Origin: a virus
DNA length: 24,761 nt
Virus record (IMG/VR): IMGVR_UViG_3300011114_000440
Coordinates: 1 to 24,761 of that record
Direction: 5' to 3' (one strand)
A program made the position numbers and the translations under genes. Position 1 is the stretch's first letter. Each line of letters starts with the position of its first letter. The notes under the pieces were generated by a model. The model saw only the letters and a list, made by a program, of their open reading frames with translations. It was not told where the DNA came from and did not search any database. Shown here one piece after another: positions 13,550-21,545 of this stretch.

Positions 13550-13580
13550 GGGAGTAGTTCAAAAGCTACTCCCTTTTTTT
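13550..13580 (+). terminator. Rho-independent terminator after the capsid gene
   Basis: GGGAGTAG (13550-13557), an 8-base loop, CTACTCCC (13566-13573) and seven T form a perfect GC-containing hairpin with U-tract. It lies 36 bases after the capsid stop and directly abuts the endonuclease ATG, so it should trim expression of downstream genes relative to the capsid. Confidence 0.9.
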
Positions 13581-14291
13581 ATGATAGGTATATATAAAAT
13601 CACAGGCCCAAATGGCAAAATTTACATTGGTCAAACAACTAGTTTTATTAAAAGAAAAAACTATTACAAGAATGGGGCAAAGCCATACCAAGTAAGGATT
13701 TACAATTCATTACAGAAGCATGGATACGATGCACATACTATTGAATTAATTGAGGAATGTTTAGTTGATAATCTTAATGAAAGAGAAAGGTATTGGCAGG
13801 ACTTCTATGATGTTATTGGTAAGAATGGATTGAATTGTAGATTAACTGAAACCACAGATAAAAGTGGGTTTATAAGCGATGAATCAAAAGCTAAAATGTC
13901 TGAGGCTAGACAAAAAAGGATATTAACAGATAAAGAAAAATTAAGGTTAAGAGGATTATTTACAGGGAGGAAACATTCTGAAGAAACAAAAAAGAAGATG
14001 TCAGAAAGGGCAAAGATGAATAAAAAGAGCCCAGAGCATATGGCTAAGATATTAGAAAATTTAAAAAAAGTTATACGCAAACCTACATCAGAATCTACTA
14101 AAATTAAACAAAGTATTAATAGCGGAAAATCAAAGGTAGTTTATCAATATACTATGAATGGTATGTTTATAGATGAATATAGAAATGTGGCTGAAGCTCA
14201 AAGATGCTTAAACATTAAAAACATTAGTTCTGCTGCTTTAGGCAAGATTCCATCATCAGGAGGCTTCAAATGGAAGTACACTAAATTTTAG
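13581..14291 (+). CDS. GIY-YIG homing endonuclease with NUMOD DNA-binding modules
   Basis: The 236-residue protein begins with a GIY-YIG nuclease domain: GIYKITGPNGKIYIGQT (3-19), a conserved Arg/Lys region after it, and the catalytic Glu in NERERYW (66-72). The DNA-binding half has NUMOD3-type repeats (GRKHSEETKKKMSERAK, 129-145, with related SDESKAKMSEAR at 99-110) and a NUMOD1/IENR1-like C-terminus (VVYQYTMNGMFIDEYRN, 186-202, then SSGGFKWKY). This is a free-standing homing endonuclease, a selfish element that cuts cognate alleles lacking it and spreads by repair. It has inserted between the capsid and connector genes without breaking either. Its gene is more A-rich than the capsid gene. 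The ATG follows the terminator U-tract with no A-rich leader, suggesting weak translation. Confidence 0.92.
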   Translation: MIGIYKITGPNGKIYIGQTTSFIKRKNYYKNGAKPYQVRIYNSLQKHGYDAHTIELIEECLVDNLNERERYWQDFYDVIGKNGLNCRLTETTDKSGFISDESKAKMSEARQKRILTDKEKLRLRGLFTGRKHSEETKKKMSERAKMNKKSPEHMAKILENLKKVIRKPTSESTKIKQSINSGKSKVVYQYTMNGMFIDEYRNVAEAQRCLNIKNISSAALGKIPSSGGFKWKYTKF

Positions 14292-14292
14292 T

Positions 14293-14300
14293 TATTTTTG
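14293..14300 (+). promoter_or_regulatory. Putative -7 promoter element ahead of the connector gene (TATTTTTG)
   Basis: An exact TANNTTTG match followed by TAAAAAT, nearly the same as the portal-gene promoter (shared TTAYTTTTGTAAAAAT). It would restart transcription after the endonuclease and the upstream terminator. No good -33 TTG is visible. Confidence 0.42.
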
Positions 14301-14314
14301 TAAAAATTAGCATA

Positions 14315-14860
14315 ATGCAGATACTAAGAGATGTAACTACCACAGTAGCCCCTACGGCAACCATAGTTACTTTACAAGCAGCTAAAGACTACTTAAGAGT
14401 AGATTACAGCGAAGATGACACTTTGATAACGAATCTAATAGAAACTGCTAGAATCAGATTAGAGCAGTATGCAGCAGTCGCTATGAGTCCTAGAACTCTA
14501 AAGGTGGTAGCTTATGTAGATGAGTTTATTGAGCTTCCTTATGCTCCTATAAATACTATTTCAAAGGTAGAATATTGGGATGGTGTTGCTTGGGTTGAAT
14601 TATTAGTTGGCAATTACAATGTTTTGGGTGATACTTACAAAAAAGTTTATTTCACTTCTCCTATTATGAGTGAGTATAGATTCACTTATACTTGTGGATA
14701 TGCTACAACTCCTGAGTCTATGAAAACGGCTCTTTTGAAAATGGTGGGTGATTTATACGAATACAGAGAATCAAGTGTTGAAAGCACTAAGCCATCAGCA
14801 AACTTAACAACGGCATACGAATTAATGAAACCTTACAAAAGGGTAAGTACCTTCTTATAA
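14315..14860 (+). CDS. Head-tail connector (gp6-like adaptor)
   Basis: The 181-residue protein forms the ring below the portal. The N-terminus LQAAKDYLRVDYSEDDTLI (21-39) followed by LIETARIRLEQYAA is the signature of the phage_gp6/gp15-like connector family ('AKxxLRVDxxxDDxLIxxLIxxAR'). The middle is beta-rich (ELPYAPINTISKVEYWDG), and the end has PESMKTALLKMVGDLYEYRE, also typical. ATG 14315 follows GCATA. The stop overlaps the next start (TAATG). Confidence 0.88.
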   Translation: MQILRDVTTTVAPTATIVTLQAAKDYLRVDYSEDDTLITNLIETARIRLEQYAAVAMSPRTLKVVAYVDEFIELPYAPINTISKVEYWDGVAWVELLVGNYNVLGDTYKKVYFTSPIMSEYRFTYTCGYATTPESMKTALLKMVGDLYEYRESSVESTKPSANLTTAYELMKPYKRVSTFL

Positions 14861-15180
14861 TGATAGGACAATTAAGAAATAGGATCACTTTTAATACTAA
14901 ATCAAGCGTTTCTGATGATGCAGGAGGGTTTGTGAATACTTTAGTACCATACTACACTTGCTGGGCTGAATTGGTCACTAATACCAATTCTAGGACTAAT
15001 ATAGCAGGTAAGGATAGTATTAATGATGGAGCTACATTTAGAATCAGATATACAACAGGTAAAGTATTTAATAATGCTCTTGTAATAACTTGGAAGTCAA
15101 GGACTTATATGATTAATTCAATCATTAACGAAGCCGACTTAAATCAATATTATTTAATAGGTTGTTCAACACTTAAGTAA
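14860..15180 (+). CDS. Head closure / head-tail adaptor protein
   Basis: The 106-residue protein begins MIGQLRNRITFNTKSSVSDD AG-G and continues to WAELVTNTNSR, FRIRYTTGK and WKSRTYMINSII. This 'LRxRITfq...DxxGG...wAel...' pattern is the SPP1 gp16 / phage head-tail adaptor family, which plugs the connector and provides the tail docking site. Its place between the gp6-like and gp10-like genes is canonical, and the genes overlap by one base on both sides. Confidence 0.85.
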   Translation: MIGQLRNRITFNTKSSVSDDAGGFVNTLVPYYTCWAELVTNTNSRTNIAGKDSINDGATFRIRYTTGKVFNNALVITWKSRTYMINSIINEADLNQYYLIGCSTLK

Positions 15181-15653
15181 TGTTTTTAGAAGTAAGAGGA
15201 TTAAAAAATCTAAAAAAGAAGTTTGCGTTTGGGTATGAAGATTTTAAATCTCATACAATTAATGCTATAAACCAAATGGTTATAGATATAGCAGATGAGG
15301 CTAGAAAAGATGCAGCAGATTTACCTTATTTACTATCAAATGCCAAAGTGCCATATAAAAGAACAGGCAAATTATCTCGTAGCATTCATTCTATTCCATT
15401 TAATGGCAAATATGCAGAAGTAGTGGTTGGTGCAAGTTATGGTGCTTATGTTGAATTTGGAACAGGAAGTGGCTTTGGCATTCCACAAAGAAAATACGGT
15501 ATAACACAAAAGCATATTATTCCTTATGCTTTAACATTCAGAGGATCAGGTATTAGAAAATACAATATGCCATATAGGTCTTATTTGTTTTCTAACTTTA
15601 ATATAGAATACCCTAAAGCATTAAAAAGGATTAGGTCATTTAAAATCAAGTAA
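15180..15653 (+). CDS. HK97 gp10-like tail-completion protein
   Basis: The 157-residue protein contains VPYKRTGKLSRSIHS (57-71) and VVVGASYGAYVEFGTG (82-97), the core signature (RTGxLrxSI ... YaxyvEfGT) of the HK97 gp10 family, implicated in tail completion and head-tail joining. It is basic at both ends. It starts with ATG at the base overlapping the previous stop (TAATG) and is followed by 38 bases with a promoter-like element. Confidence 0.85.
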   Translation: MFLEVRGLKNLKKKFAFGYEDFKSHTINAINQMVIDIADEARKDAADLPYLLSNAKVPYKRTGKLSRSIHSIPFNGKYAEVVVGASYGAYVEFGTGSGFGIPQRKYGITQKHIIPYALTFRGSGIRKYNMPYRSYLFSNFNIEYPKALKRIRSFKIK

Positions 15654-15676
15654 AAAGAAATATAAATATATTTCAC

Positions 15677-15684
15677 TAAATTTG
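15677..15684 (+). promoter_or_regulatory. Putative -7 promoter element ahead of the tail terminator gene (TAAATTTG)
   Basis: An exact TANNTTTG match seven bases before ATG 15692, followed by TACC. If used, the transcript would be nearly leaderless. No -33 TTG is visible, so this may be chance. Confidence 0.3.
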
Positions 15685-15691
15685 TACCAAA

Positions 15692-16120
15692 ATGAAGGAC
15701 TGCGGATATACATTAAGGAAGGCTTATTACGATAAGTTTATCTCGGCATCCTACTCATTAGCTGCTTATGATACCATAGCACCTGATACAGTAGAACCAC
15801 CTTTTTTGATTATCAGTAGTCAAACACAAGCGGATAATAGCAATAAACAAACGTTTTGTTTTGATGTTACTATTCAATTTGACATAGTTTACAGGACTTT
15901 TAAAGCAGGTGAAGTAGGACAAAAAACGGTAGATACTTATGCCAATGAATTATTAGGCATAATTGGAGTAAGACCTCCTGACTATCCAAATACTGCTCCT
16001 AACTTTAAAATAGTCACTTGTAAGATTGCTAGTAATATTGCTACCTTTGACTATGTCGATGAGGCTTATGTGTTTAGAAGGGTGATAACAATGGAACATT
16101 TCGTGAATCAAATAACATAA
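15692..16120 (+). CDS. Tail terminator / tail-completion protein
   Basis: The 142-residue protein sits where siphophages encode the tail terminator (lambda gpU-like, DUF3168-like), between the gp10-like gene and the tube gene. It begins MKDCGYTLRKAYYDKFISA and has FLIISSQTQADNS followed by FDVTIQFDIVYRTF, the beta-strand pattern 'tQ.d.s....f...v.vdi' of that fold, then a helix (TVDTYANELLGII) and a C-terminal strand pair (YVFRRVITMEHFV). Assignment is by position and strand pattern, with no strict signature. Confidence 0.7.
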   Translation: MKDCGYTLRKAYYDKFISASYSLAAYDTIAPDTVEPPFLIISSQTQADNSNKQTFCFDVTIQFDIVYRTFKAGEVGQKTVDTYANELLGIIGVRPPDYPNTAPNFKIVTCKIASNIATFDYVDEAYVFRRVITMEHFVNQIT

Positions 16121-16136
16121 AGTAAAATAAAATAAA

Positions 16137-16592
16137 ATGGCAACAACAGGAATTTTTAACGGAACTTCATTAGTAGTTCTAATCGGAACTGAAGTAATAG
16201 GATACGCAACATCTTGTTCTTTAAGTTTAAATATTGATACTCCAGATGCATCTACTAAACAAAGTTTAGGATGGGCTGATGAGATTGGTGGTCAAAGATC
16301 ATGGTCTTTAACAACTGATGGCTTAGCTACAGTAGTTCCAGGAACAGTTGCTACTTATGTAACTACTGCCGAATTAAATGCTTTAGCAATCGCTAGAACT
16401 GCGGTTACAGTTAAGTTTACAACAGTAGATAACTCAACAGTTGGTGGTATTACTCCAGTTTCAGGAGATGTGGTATATTCAGGTTCAGCATTTATTGAGA
16501 GTGTAGATTTAACTGCTGACATGGAAAATCCAGTTACATATTCAGTTTCTTTCAAAGGAACAGGAGTATTAACTATCGCAACCAACGCATAG
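16137..16592 (+). CDS. Major tail (tube) protein
   Basis: The 151-residue protein polymerises into the tail tube. It shows the TP901-1-like tail-tube pattern: NGTSLVVLIGTEVIGYATSCS (8-28), SWSLTTDGLA (55-64), a helix (ELNALAIAR), the strand TVKFTTVD, and the C-terminal IESVDLTADMENPVTYSVSF plus KGTGVLTI (120-147). Low charge and many Thr/Val/Ala fit a beta-barrel ring subunit. A second protein in this window (21546-22718) is clearly related. The leader is AGTAAAATAAAATAAA before ATG. Confidence 0.9.
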   Translation: MATTGIFNGTSLVVLIGTEVIGYATSCSLSLNIDTPDASTKQSLGWADEIGGQRSWSLTTDGLATVVPGTVATYVTTAELNALAIARTAVTVKFTTVDNSTVGGITPVSGDVVYSGSAFIESVDLTADMENPVTYSVSFKGTGVLTIATNA

Positions 16593-16616
16593 TAAAAGCA
16601 AACCAAAACCAAAAAT

Positions 16617-16988
16617 ATGAGAGGACAATTTGAATTAACTCTTTCCGATGGAAAGAAGGTACAGTTACGTTTCTGCACATGGAGTCTTAAAAGATTCTGT
16701 CAGTTACAGGGAATCGGACCTTCTGAAATAGGAGAAGCTTTATCAGGAACTAATACAATAGATGCTATTGTTAATCTTTTAAGGGCAGCAGCAGAATATC
16801 CATTATATAAAGAAGGAATTACTCCGACTTTTACCGAAATGGAAGTATGCGACTGGATAGATGATATGGGAGGAATGACAAGTAAGAAATTCCAAGATAT
16901 TATGTCTACTTTATCTGAGAGCATGAATAGCGGAGTAGATGATAAGCCTTCTAAAAAATCAACCAAGGATGGAGTAAAAAAAAATTAG
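16617..16988 (+). CDS. Tail assembly chaperone, G-like
   Basis: The 123-residue protein begins MRGQFELTLSDGKKVQLRFC and has TWSLKRFCQLQGIGPSEIGE, then INLL-type helices and EMEVCDWIDDMGG. It fits the gpG/gp24-like chaperones that coat the tape measure and recruit tube subunits. It lies between the tube and tape measure genes as expected. Its last codons run over A9 (16976-16984), where a -1 slip joins it to the T part. The fused product would be about 226 residues. Lambda gpG/gpGT is the established precedent. The leader is AAACCAAAACCAAAAAT. Confidence 0.85.
   Translation: MRGQFELTLSDGKKVQLRFCTWSLKRFCQLQGIGPSEIGEALSGTNTIDAIVNLLRAAAEYPLYKEGITPTFTEMEVCDWIDDMGGMTSKKFQDIMSTLSESMNSGVDDKPSKKSTKDGVKKN
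16976..16982 (+). promoter_or_regulatory. Programmed -1 frameshift site (A AAA AAA)
   Basis: In the G frame the codons are GTA AAA AAA AAT TAG. A -1 slip on A AAA AAA continues AAA TTA GAG TGG, in the exact frame of the 17015-17296 reading frame with no stop between. This matches the X XXY YYZ heptamer rule and the G/GT arrangement of siphophages. Confidence 0.85.
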
Positions 16989-17013
16989 AGTGGATTGATA
17001 TAGAAAGATATAC

Positions 17014-17042
17014 AATGGGGGAGTGTCAAATACTTCCCCATT
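17014..17042 (+). promoter_or_regulatory. Hairpin burying the internal ATG of the T part
   Basis: ATGGGGGAGT (17015-17024) pairs with ACTTCCCCAT (17032-17041) with one G-U pair and a 7-base loop, and an extra A-U pair closes it. The stem includes ATG 17015. It may block separate initiation and could act as a downstream stimulator, though 31 bases from the slip site is farther than usual. Confidence 0.6.
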
Positions 17043-17296
17043 TGTTTTGGGAGATGACCATGGCTGAATTAGATTTTGTGTGGTATGGATATAGACACAA
17101 AGAAGAACAAGAGTGGGTTAAAACAAGGTGGCAAACGGCTATGCTTATTAATGTTCAGCTTCCTAAAGGGAAACAAGTTAAACCTAAAGACATACTTGAA
17201 CTAGATTGTGATAATCGTAACTTTGTGAAACAAAGGGTAATGACAAAAGAGGAATTGGAAGAAGTTATTAAAAAGTATAAAATTATAAATCCGTAG
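17015..17296 (+). CDS. Tail assembly chaperone T part, made as a G-T frameshift fusion
   Basis: The frame is open from 16982 (read after the -1 slip: KLEWIDIERYTMGECQ) to 17296, adding about 104 residues to the G part. ATG 17015 is the only internal start (93 residues) but sits inside a hairpin without an A-rich leader, so fusion is the likelier product. LFWEMTMAELDFVWYGYRHK resembles the 'FWxmTxxEfxxaxxGYr' block of gpT-like chaperones, which contact the tape measure. The C-terminal half is basic and helical (TKEELEEVIKKYKI). The tape measure gene starts four bases after. Confidence 0.82.
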   Translation: MGECQILPHLFWEMTMAELDFVWYGYRHKEEQEWVKTRWQTAMLINVQLPKGKQVKPKDILELDCDNRNFVKQRVMTKEELEEVIKKYKIINP

Positions 17297-17299
17297 AAA

Positions 17300-19594
17300 A
17301 TGGCAGATCAAGATTTATTAAAGATTAGGGTAACCGCAGACTTTAAAGAAGCAGAAGGAGCATTTTTGAAATTATCAAGAACTGCAACTACATTTGAAAA
17401 AGATATTAATAGAGTTTCAGCTAGTCTTAATAAAGAATTTAATAAAATAGTTGGATCTGCGGAATTATTTGGCGATGCTACAAATGTCGTAAAGGATAAA
17501 ATGGATGCGTTGAAAAACGCAATGGTTAGTCTTTTGACAATGGGATTTCAACCAATGAATCCTGAGGTTCAAAAACTAAAAGCTCAATATGATAATTTAG
17601 CTCAATCCTTAGACAACACAACAAATGCCACACAAAAATCAAAAAAGAATTTAGATGAATCTTCATCTACGATAAAGAAAAGCAACCAACAATGGACTAA
17701 TTGGGCTCTTGTATTACAAGATTTGCCTTATGGGTTTAGGGGTATTCAAAATAACTTACCTGCACTTATGGGAGGCATTGCTGGTATGGCTGGTCCTTTA
17801 TATTTAGTTGGATCTGCAATAATTGCATTATTTACTGCATGGGATCAAGGCTCGTTTAAGGCAAAAGATGCTATAGATAGAGTAGCTGAAGCACATAAAA
17901 GAACAAATGAAGTATTAACTAAAGGAGCTGAAGAAGAAGCCAAGGCAATAGTCGAAATGAAGAAAATGGCTATTGTTTTTGATGGTGTAAGAAGTGGTAG
18001 CATTTCAGCAAATGATGCTCTTAAGACATATAATGAAACTTACGGAGAAACTTGGGGAATAGCTAAAAATGTAAATGAAGCTGAAGATAGTTTTATAAAA
18101 AAATCTGGTGCTTATGTAAAAGCTATGGCATTAAGAGCTATGGCTAATGAAAAATACGCACAAGCTCAAGAGGCATTTAAAGCAGGAAGATTGGCAGCAG
18201 GAGAAGATAGAACATCTTTCTTAATCAAATTAGCTGCTGGTATGGATGCCTTAGATAAAGTTGGTATAATGGGATTTGATCCTGCTATGTTAACTAAACT
18301 AGCTAAGAATTTTACTAAAAATTATATAGAAAGTCAAAAAGTAGCAGTAAATGATATTATAAATTCAAATGCTAGTTCTTTTGATTTATTAATGGCACAA
18401 GGTGCAGCACTTGACAAAGAGGCAAATAAGCAACTTTCTGGAGTAGGTATAAAGCCTACAGGTAAAGGTAAAAAAGAAACAGTTACAAAGCCTACATTAA
18501 AACAAGATGATAGTTTATTAAAATCATTAAAGGCAGAAGAGCAGTTGTACAGAGATGATATGTACATGAAACGAGCTATTGGTCTTGAGATATTAAAAGA
18601 AGAAGAAAGATTATCTGTTGAAAAAGCAACATTTGAAAAAGCTTCAGATGCAGTATTATTAAATATAGCAAAAGAATTTAAGTTTAAAAGACTTGCAGTT
18701 GAAAAGGAATTGACAGATGGAATTAATGAAATAAATAATGCTGCTGCTGACCAAAAAGCAAAAGAACAAACAGAGGCAAATAAAATAGCATTTGATTTAG
18801 CTAAAGCAGCTAAAAATAGAGAATTACAAAATGCTTTAGATGCCATTAAAATAGAATCTGATACAAGACAGAAGTTTCACAAAAAAGATAGAGCACAGAT
18901 TCAGCAAGACCTTAATGATGAAAAGGATGCTTTAATGGATTTGGCTGCAACTGGTATTTGGACTGCTGAGCAATTTGATAAGATTACAGATGCCCTTGCT
19001 AGGGTTGATGCTGCTATTGCAGGAAATAAAGCTCATTTAAAAGACTTTAGTGTTGACTGGATTGATACAATGAATAATATCAATGGAGTTATTATGGATT
19101 TTATAAATAACTCTATATATGCTTTAGCTGATTCTTTAGGAAAGGTTTTAGCAGGTGATACAGTTGATATGGTAAGTGTTTTTGGTAATCTTATAGCAGA
19201 TGCTTTACAAGCAATAGGTAAGCAATTAATAGCATTTGCTACTGCATGGTTATTTACATTTGCATTAATGGCTAACCCAAATCCAGTATCAGCAGGATTA
19301 GCTTTAGCTGCTGGTATAGCAGCAGTTGCAATAGGTTCTCTTATTAAATCAAGTATTAATAAAAAACCACAAGCATCACCACCTAAATTTGCAAATGGAG
19401 GTATAGTTAGTGGACCGACTTATGGTTTAATGGGTGAGTATCCTGGTGCAAAATCAAATCCTGAGGTAGTAGCTCCATTAGATAAATTGAAGTCAATGAT
19501 TGGTGGAGGAGGAAGTGGAGAATTTGTTTTAAGAGGAAATGATTTAGTTTTAGCTTTGCAACGTTCTAATTCATCTTTAACACTTAGAAGATAA
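17300..19594 (+). CDS. Tape measure protein
   Basis: The 764-residue protein fixes tail length and is ejected with the DNA. It is the longest gene after the chaperones. The N-terminal 130 residues are helical and coiled-coil-like. A hydrophobic stretch (about 153-181: LMGGIAGMAGPLYLVGSAII) is followed by long charged helices, and a second membrane-like region (about 640-690: AFATAWLFTFALMANPN and LALAAGIAAVAIGSLI). Near the C-terminus, FANGGIVSGPTYGLMGEY and PEVVAPLDKL match the conserved ends of tape measures. At 0.15 nm per residue the tail would be about 115 nm, an estimate from the family rule. No lysozyme or peptidase motif is visible. Confidence 0.93.
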   Translation: MADQDLLKIRVTADFKEAEGAFLKLSRTATTFEKDINRVSASLNKEFNKIVGSAELFGDATNVVKDKMDALKNAMVSLLTMGFQPMNPEVQKLKAQYDNLAQSLDNTTNATQKSKKNLDESSSTIKKSNQQWTNWALVLQDLPYGFRGIQNNLPALMGGIAGMAGPLYLVGSAIIALFTAWDQGSFKAKDAIDRVAEAHKRTNEVLTKGAEEEAKAIVEMKKMAIVFDGVRSGSISANDALKTYNETYGETWGIAKNVNEAEDSFIKKSGAYVKAMALRAMANEKYAQAQEAFKAGRLAAGEDRTSFLIKLAAGMDALDKVGIMGFDPAMLTKLAKNFTKNYIESQKVAVNDIINSNASSFDLLMAQGAALDKEANKQLSGVGIKPTGKGKKETVTKPTLKQDDSLLKSLKAEEQLYRDDMYMKRAIGLEILKEEERLSVEKATFEKASDAVLLNIAKEFKFKRLAVEKELTDGINEINNAAADQKAKEQTEANKIAFDLAKAAKNRELQNALDAIKIESDTRQKFHKKDRAQIQQDLNDEKDALMDLAATGIWTAEQFDKITDALARVDAAIAGNKAHLKDFSVDWIDTMNNINGVIMDFINNSIYALADSLGKVLAGDTVDMVSVFGNLIADALQAIGKQLIAFATAWLFTFALMANPNPVSAGLALAAGIAAVAIGSLIKSSINKKPQASPPKFANGGIVSGPTYGLMGEYPGAKSNPEVVAPLDKLKSMIGGGGSGEFVLRGNDLVLALQRSNSSLTLRR

Positions 19595-19596
19595 TA

Positions 19597-21543
19597 ATGG
19601 CATACGGACAAAAATATCAAATTACATACGCAACTAGAGCAGATAAAGATGTATTGGTTAAGATATGGCAAAATGCCTACACAGGAAGCCTTATTTCGCT
19701 TCAAGGGGTAGATGTGAACCTTCAGTACATCCCACAATCAGACGATCCATTTGAGCCTATATTTGCCTCACAAATGGGTATTTCAGTAGACTTTACTGAT
19801 AATACTTCTGATATGATAGATTTTACCAATATTAACGATAGATACCTATATGTTGAGATGTTCGTTAATGGGGTTATAGAATGGGTTGGTTTTATTATAA
19901 ACGATGATGTTTCTATATCATACTCTACAGGAAGGAAGATAGTATCTTTTAATGCTACCGATGGATTAGGTATGTTAAAAGATATTAGATTTCCTATTGA
20001 TGTTTTTTCAAGTTGGTTAGGTTGCAATGAAACGCAAAATACTCTTTTTTTAATGTCAGCTTGTTTTAATGCTATAGGATTTAAGGACAATAGGAATATA
20101 ATTACAATGTGTTCTTATTTCGCAGCAGGAATGGATACAAGAGCAGCATATTCTTATGCTGATCCATTTAGACAAACTTATCTTCCATATAGAACCTTTA
20201 TAGATTCAGCAGGTGAATTTAGTTTTTGTTTAGATATTTTAAGCGATATAGCAAGGTCTTTTGGATGTAGAATATTCCAGGCTAAAGGCAAGTGGTGGGT
20301 AGTAGCAATTAATGAATTTGCTTCAACAAATGCTTATTATACAGAATATAATACTTCATTAGTTTATGTAAATAATGGAGATGGCAATCAGATGAATACA
20401 TCTAGTACTATTCAACCATATGTTGGTAATACATCTAGTTTATATTTTATTAATAATAGTCAATTAAAACTACTAAAGAAAGGTTATAATAAAGTTATAT
20501 CAGAAAATTCAGCTACTATAGCATCTAACTATATGGCTAATGCTAATTTAAAGCAATTAACTAGCGGTGTTGCTGATTTTTGGACTTTAGAAGTAGGACC
20601 AGATTCCACTATTACAGTTATTCAAGATGCTGAAAGCGAATACAATACATTTGAACTTGTAAATGGAGTCACTCCTGCTACTACTTATGCTAGAATCCAA
20701 AGTGATTATATGCCACAAGTAAGGCAAGGAGATTGTGCTCAGTTTTCAATGACAATACAAACCATGGTAACTACTGCGGTAATTGGTACTATAGATATTA
20801 GGATTGTAAGCGGAGCTACTACATGGTATTTAAAAAGTGATTCTACTTGGCAAAATACTCCAACTGCTTATAGTGCTTATTCTACTTTAAAAGGAGATGT
20901 AGCAGAACCATTTTCTTTAACGATATCTACTGCACCATTTCCAGCAGGAGGTCAATTAAGCTTCAAATACAGACTTGAAGAAGGAACTGTAACAAGTTTA
21001 TTCATTGGCAATTTTAAGCTTCAATTAAAGTCTAATATTGAGAAATATCGCTATCAAGGTTATATTATAAATACTAATCAATATGTCAAAGAAATATCTA
21101 TTCCTTATGGATTCTTTGGAGGTGATGTAGGAGTAGGAGAATATCCATCTCAAGTAGGTGTTTTATTGTTAGCAGATGGTACACAAGCGGATATATGGAG
21201 AAGATATGGGAAAGACACAGTTAACTATTTTGGTACTCTACAAGAGTTGCTAATTCAACAATACATAAACGTATTTGGTAAAAACATCATTAACGTAGAT
21301 TGTAATTTGAGTAGCTTTTATACTAGCAATACTAACTATCCTTTATTGGATGGCTCTAAAATATTCTTTGCTACAGATGATGATCCTGCAAGTATTAATA
21401 TAAGCGGTAATTCATATATGCTAGGAAACTGCACTATAACTTATCCAACTGACCAAACTCAAGCCACTTTGCTTTATATATCAAATACCGATATAACTTG
21501 CACAAAAGAAACAAAATACTTTTATCAAACGACTAATTTTTAG
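19597..21543 (+). CDS. Tail-tip / baseplate hub protein (Bacteroidetes siphophage type)
   Basis: The 648-residue protein starts two bases after the tape measure stop. The N-terminus MAYGQKYQITYATRADKDVL followed by VKIWQNAYTGSLISLQGVDV and FASQMGISVDFTDNTSD resembles proteins found after tape measures in Bacteroidetes phages, combining distal-tail and hub roles. Cys/aromatic-rich middle (SWLGCNETQNTLFLMSACFN) is followed by GCRIFQAKGKWWVVAINEF, a hub-like strand-turn. The C-terminal half is beta-rich (jelly-roll-like TWYLKSDSTWQNTP and FSLTISTAPFPAGG). I cannot place it in a named family. Position and length are the main support. Confidence 0.65.
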   Translation: MAYGQKYQITYATRADKDVLVKIWQNAYTGSLISLQGVDVNLQYIPQSDDPFEPIFASQMGISVDFTDNTSDMIDFTNINDRYLYVEMFVNGVIEWVGFIINDDVSISYSTGRKIVSFNATDGLGMLKDIRFPIDVFSSWLGCNETQNTLFLMSACFNAIGFKDNRNIITMCSYFAAGMDTRAAYSYADPFRQTYLPYRTFIDSAGEFSFCLDILSDIARSFGCRIFQAKGKWWVVAINEFASTNAYYTEYNTSLVYVNNGDGNQMNTSSTIQPYVGNTSSLYFINNSQLKLLKKGYNKVISENSATIASNYMANANLKQLTSGVADFWTLEVGPDSTITVIQDAESEYNTFELVNGVTPATTYARIQSDYMPQVRQGDCAQFSMTIQTMVTTAVIGTIDIRIVSGATTWYLKSDSTWQNTPTAYSAYSTLKGDVAEPFSLTISTAPFPAGGQLSFKYRLEEGTVTSLFIGNFKLQLKSNIEKYRYQGYIINTNQYVKEISIPYGFFGGDVGVGEYPSQVGVLLLADGTQADIWRRYGKDTVNYFGTLQELLIQQYINVFGKNIINVDCNLSSFYTSNTNYPLLDGSKIFFATDDDPASINISGNSYMLGNCTITYPTDQTQATLLYISNTDITCTKETKYFYQTTNF

Positions 21544-21545
21544 AT

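Noticed and set aside
18334-18846. Leftward open frame of 170 codons
   Set aside because: Antisense to the tape measure gene; Ser/Phe/Ala-rich composition is what a reversed Lys/Glu/Ala-rich coiled-coil gene produces.
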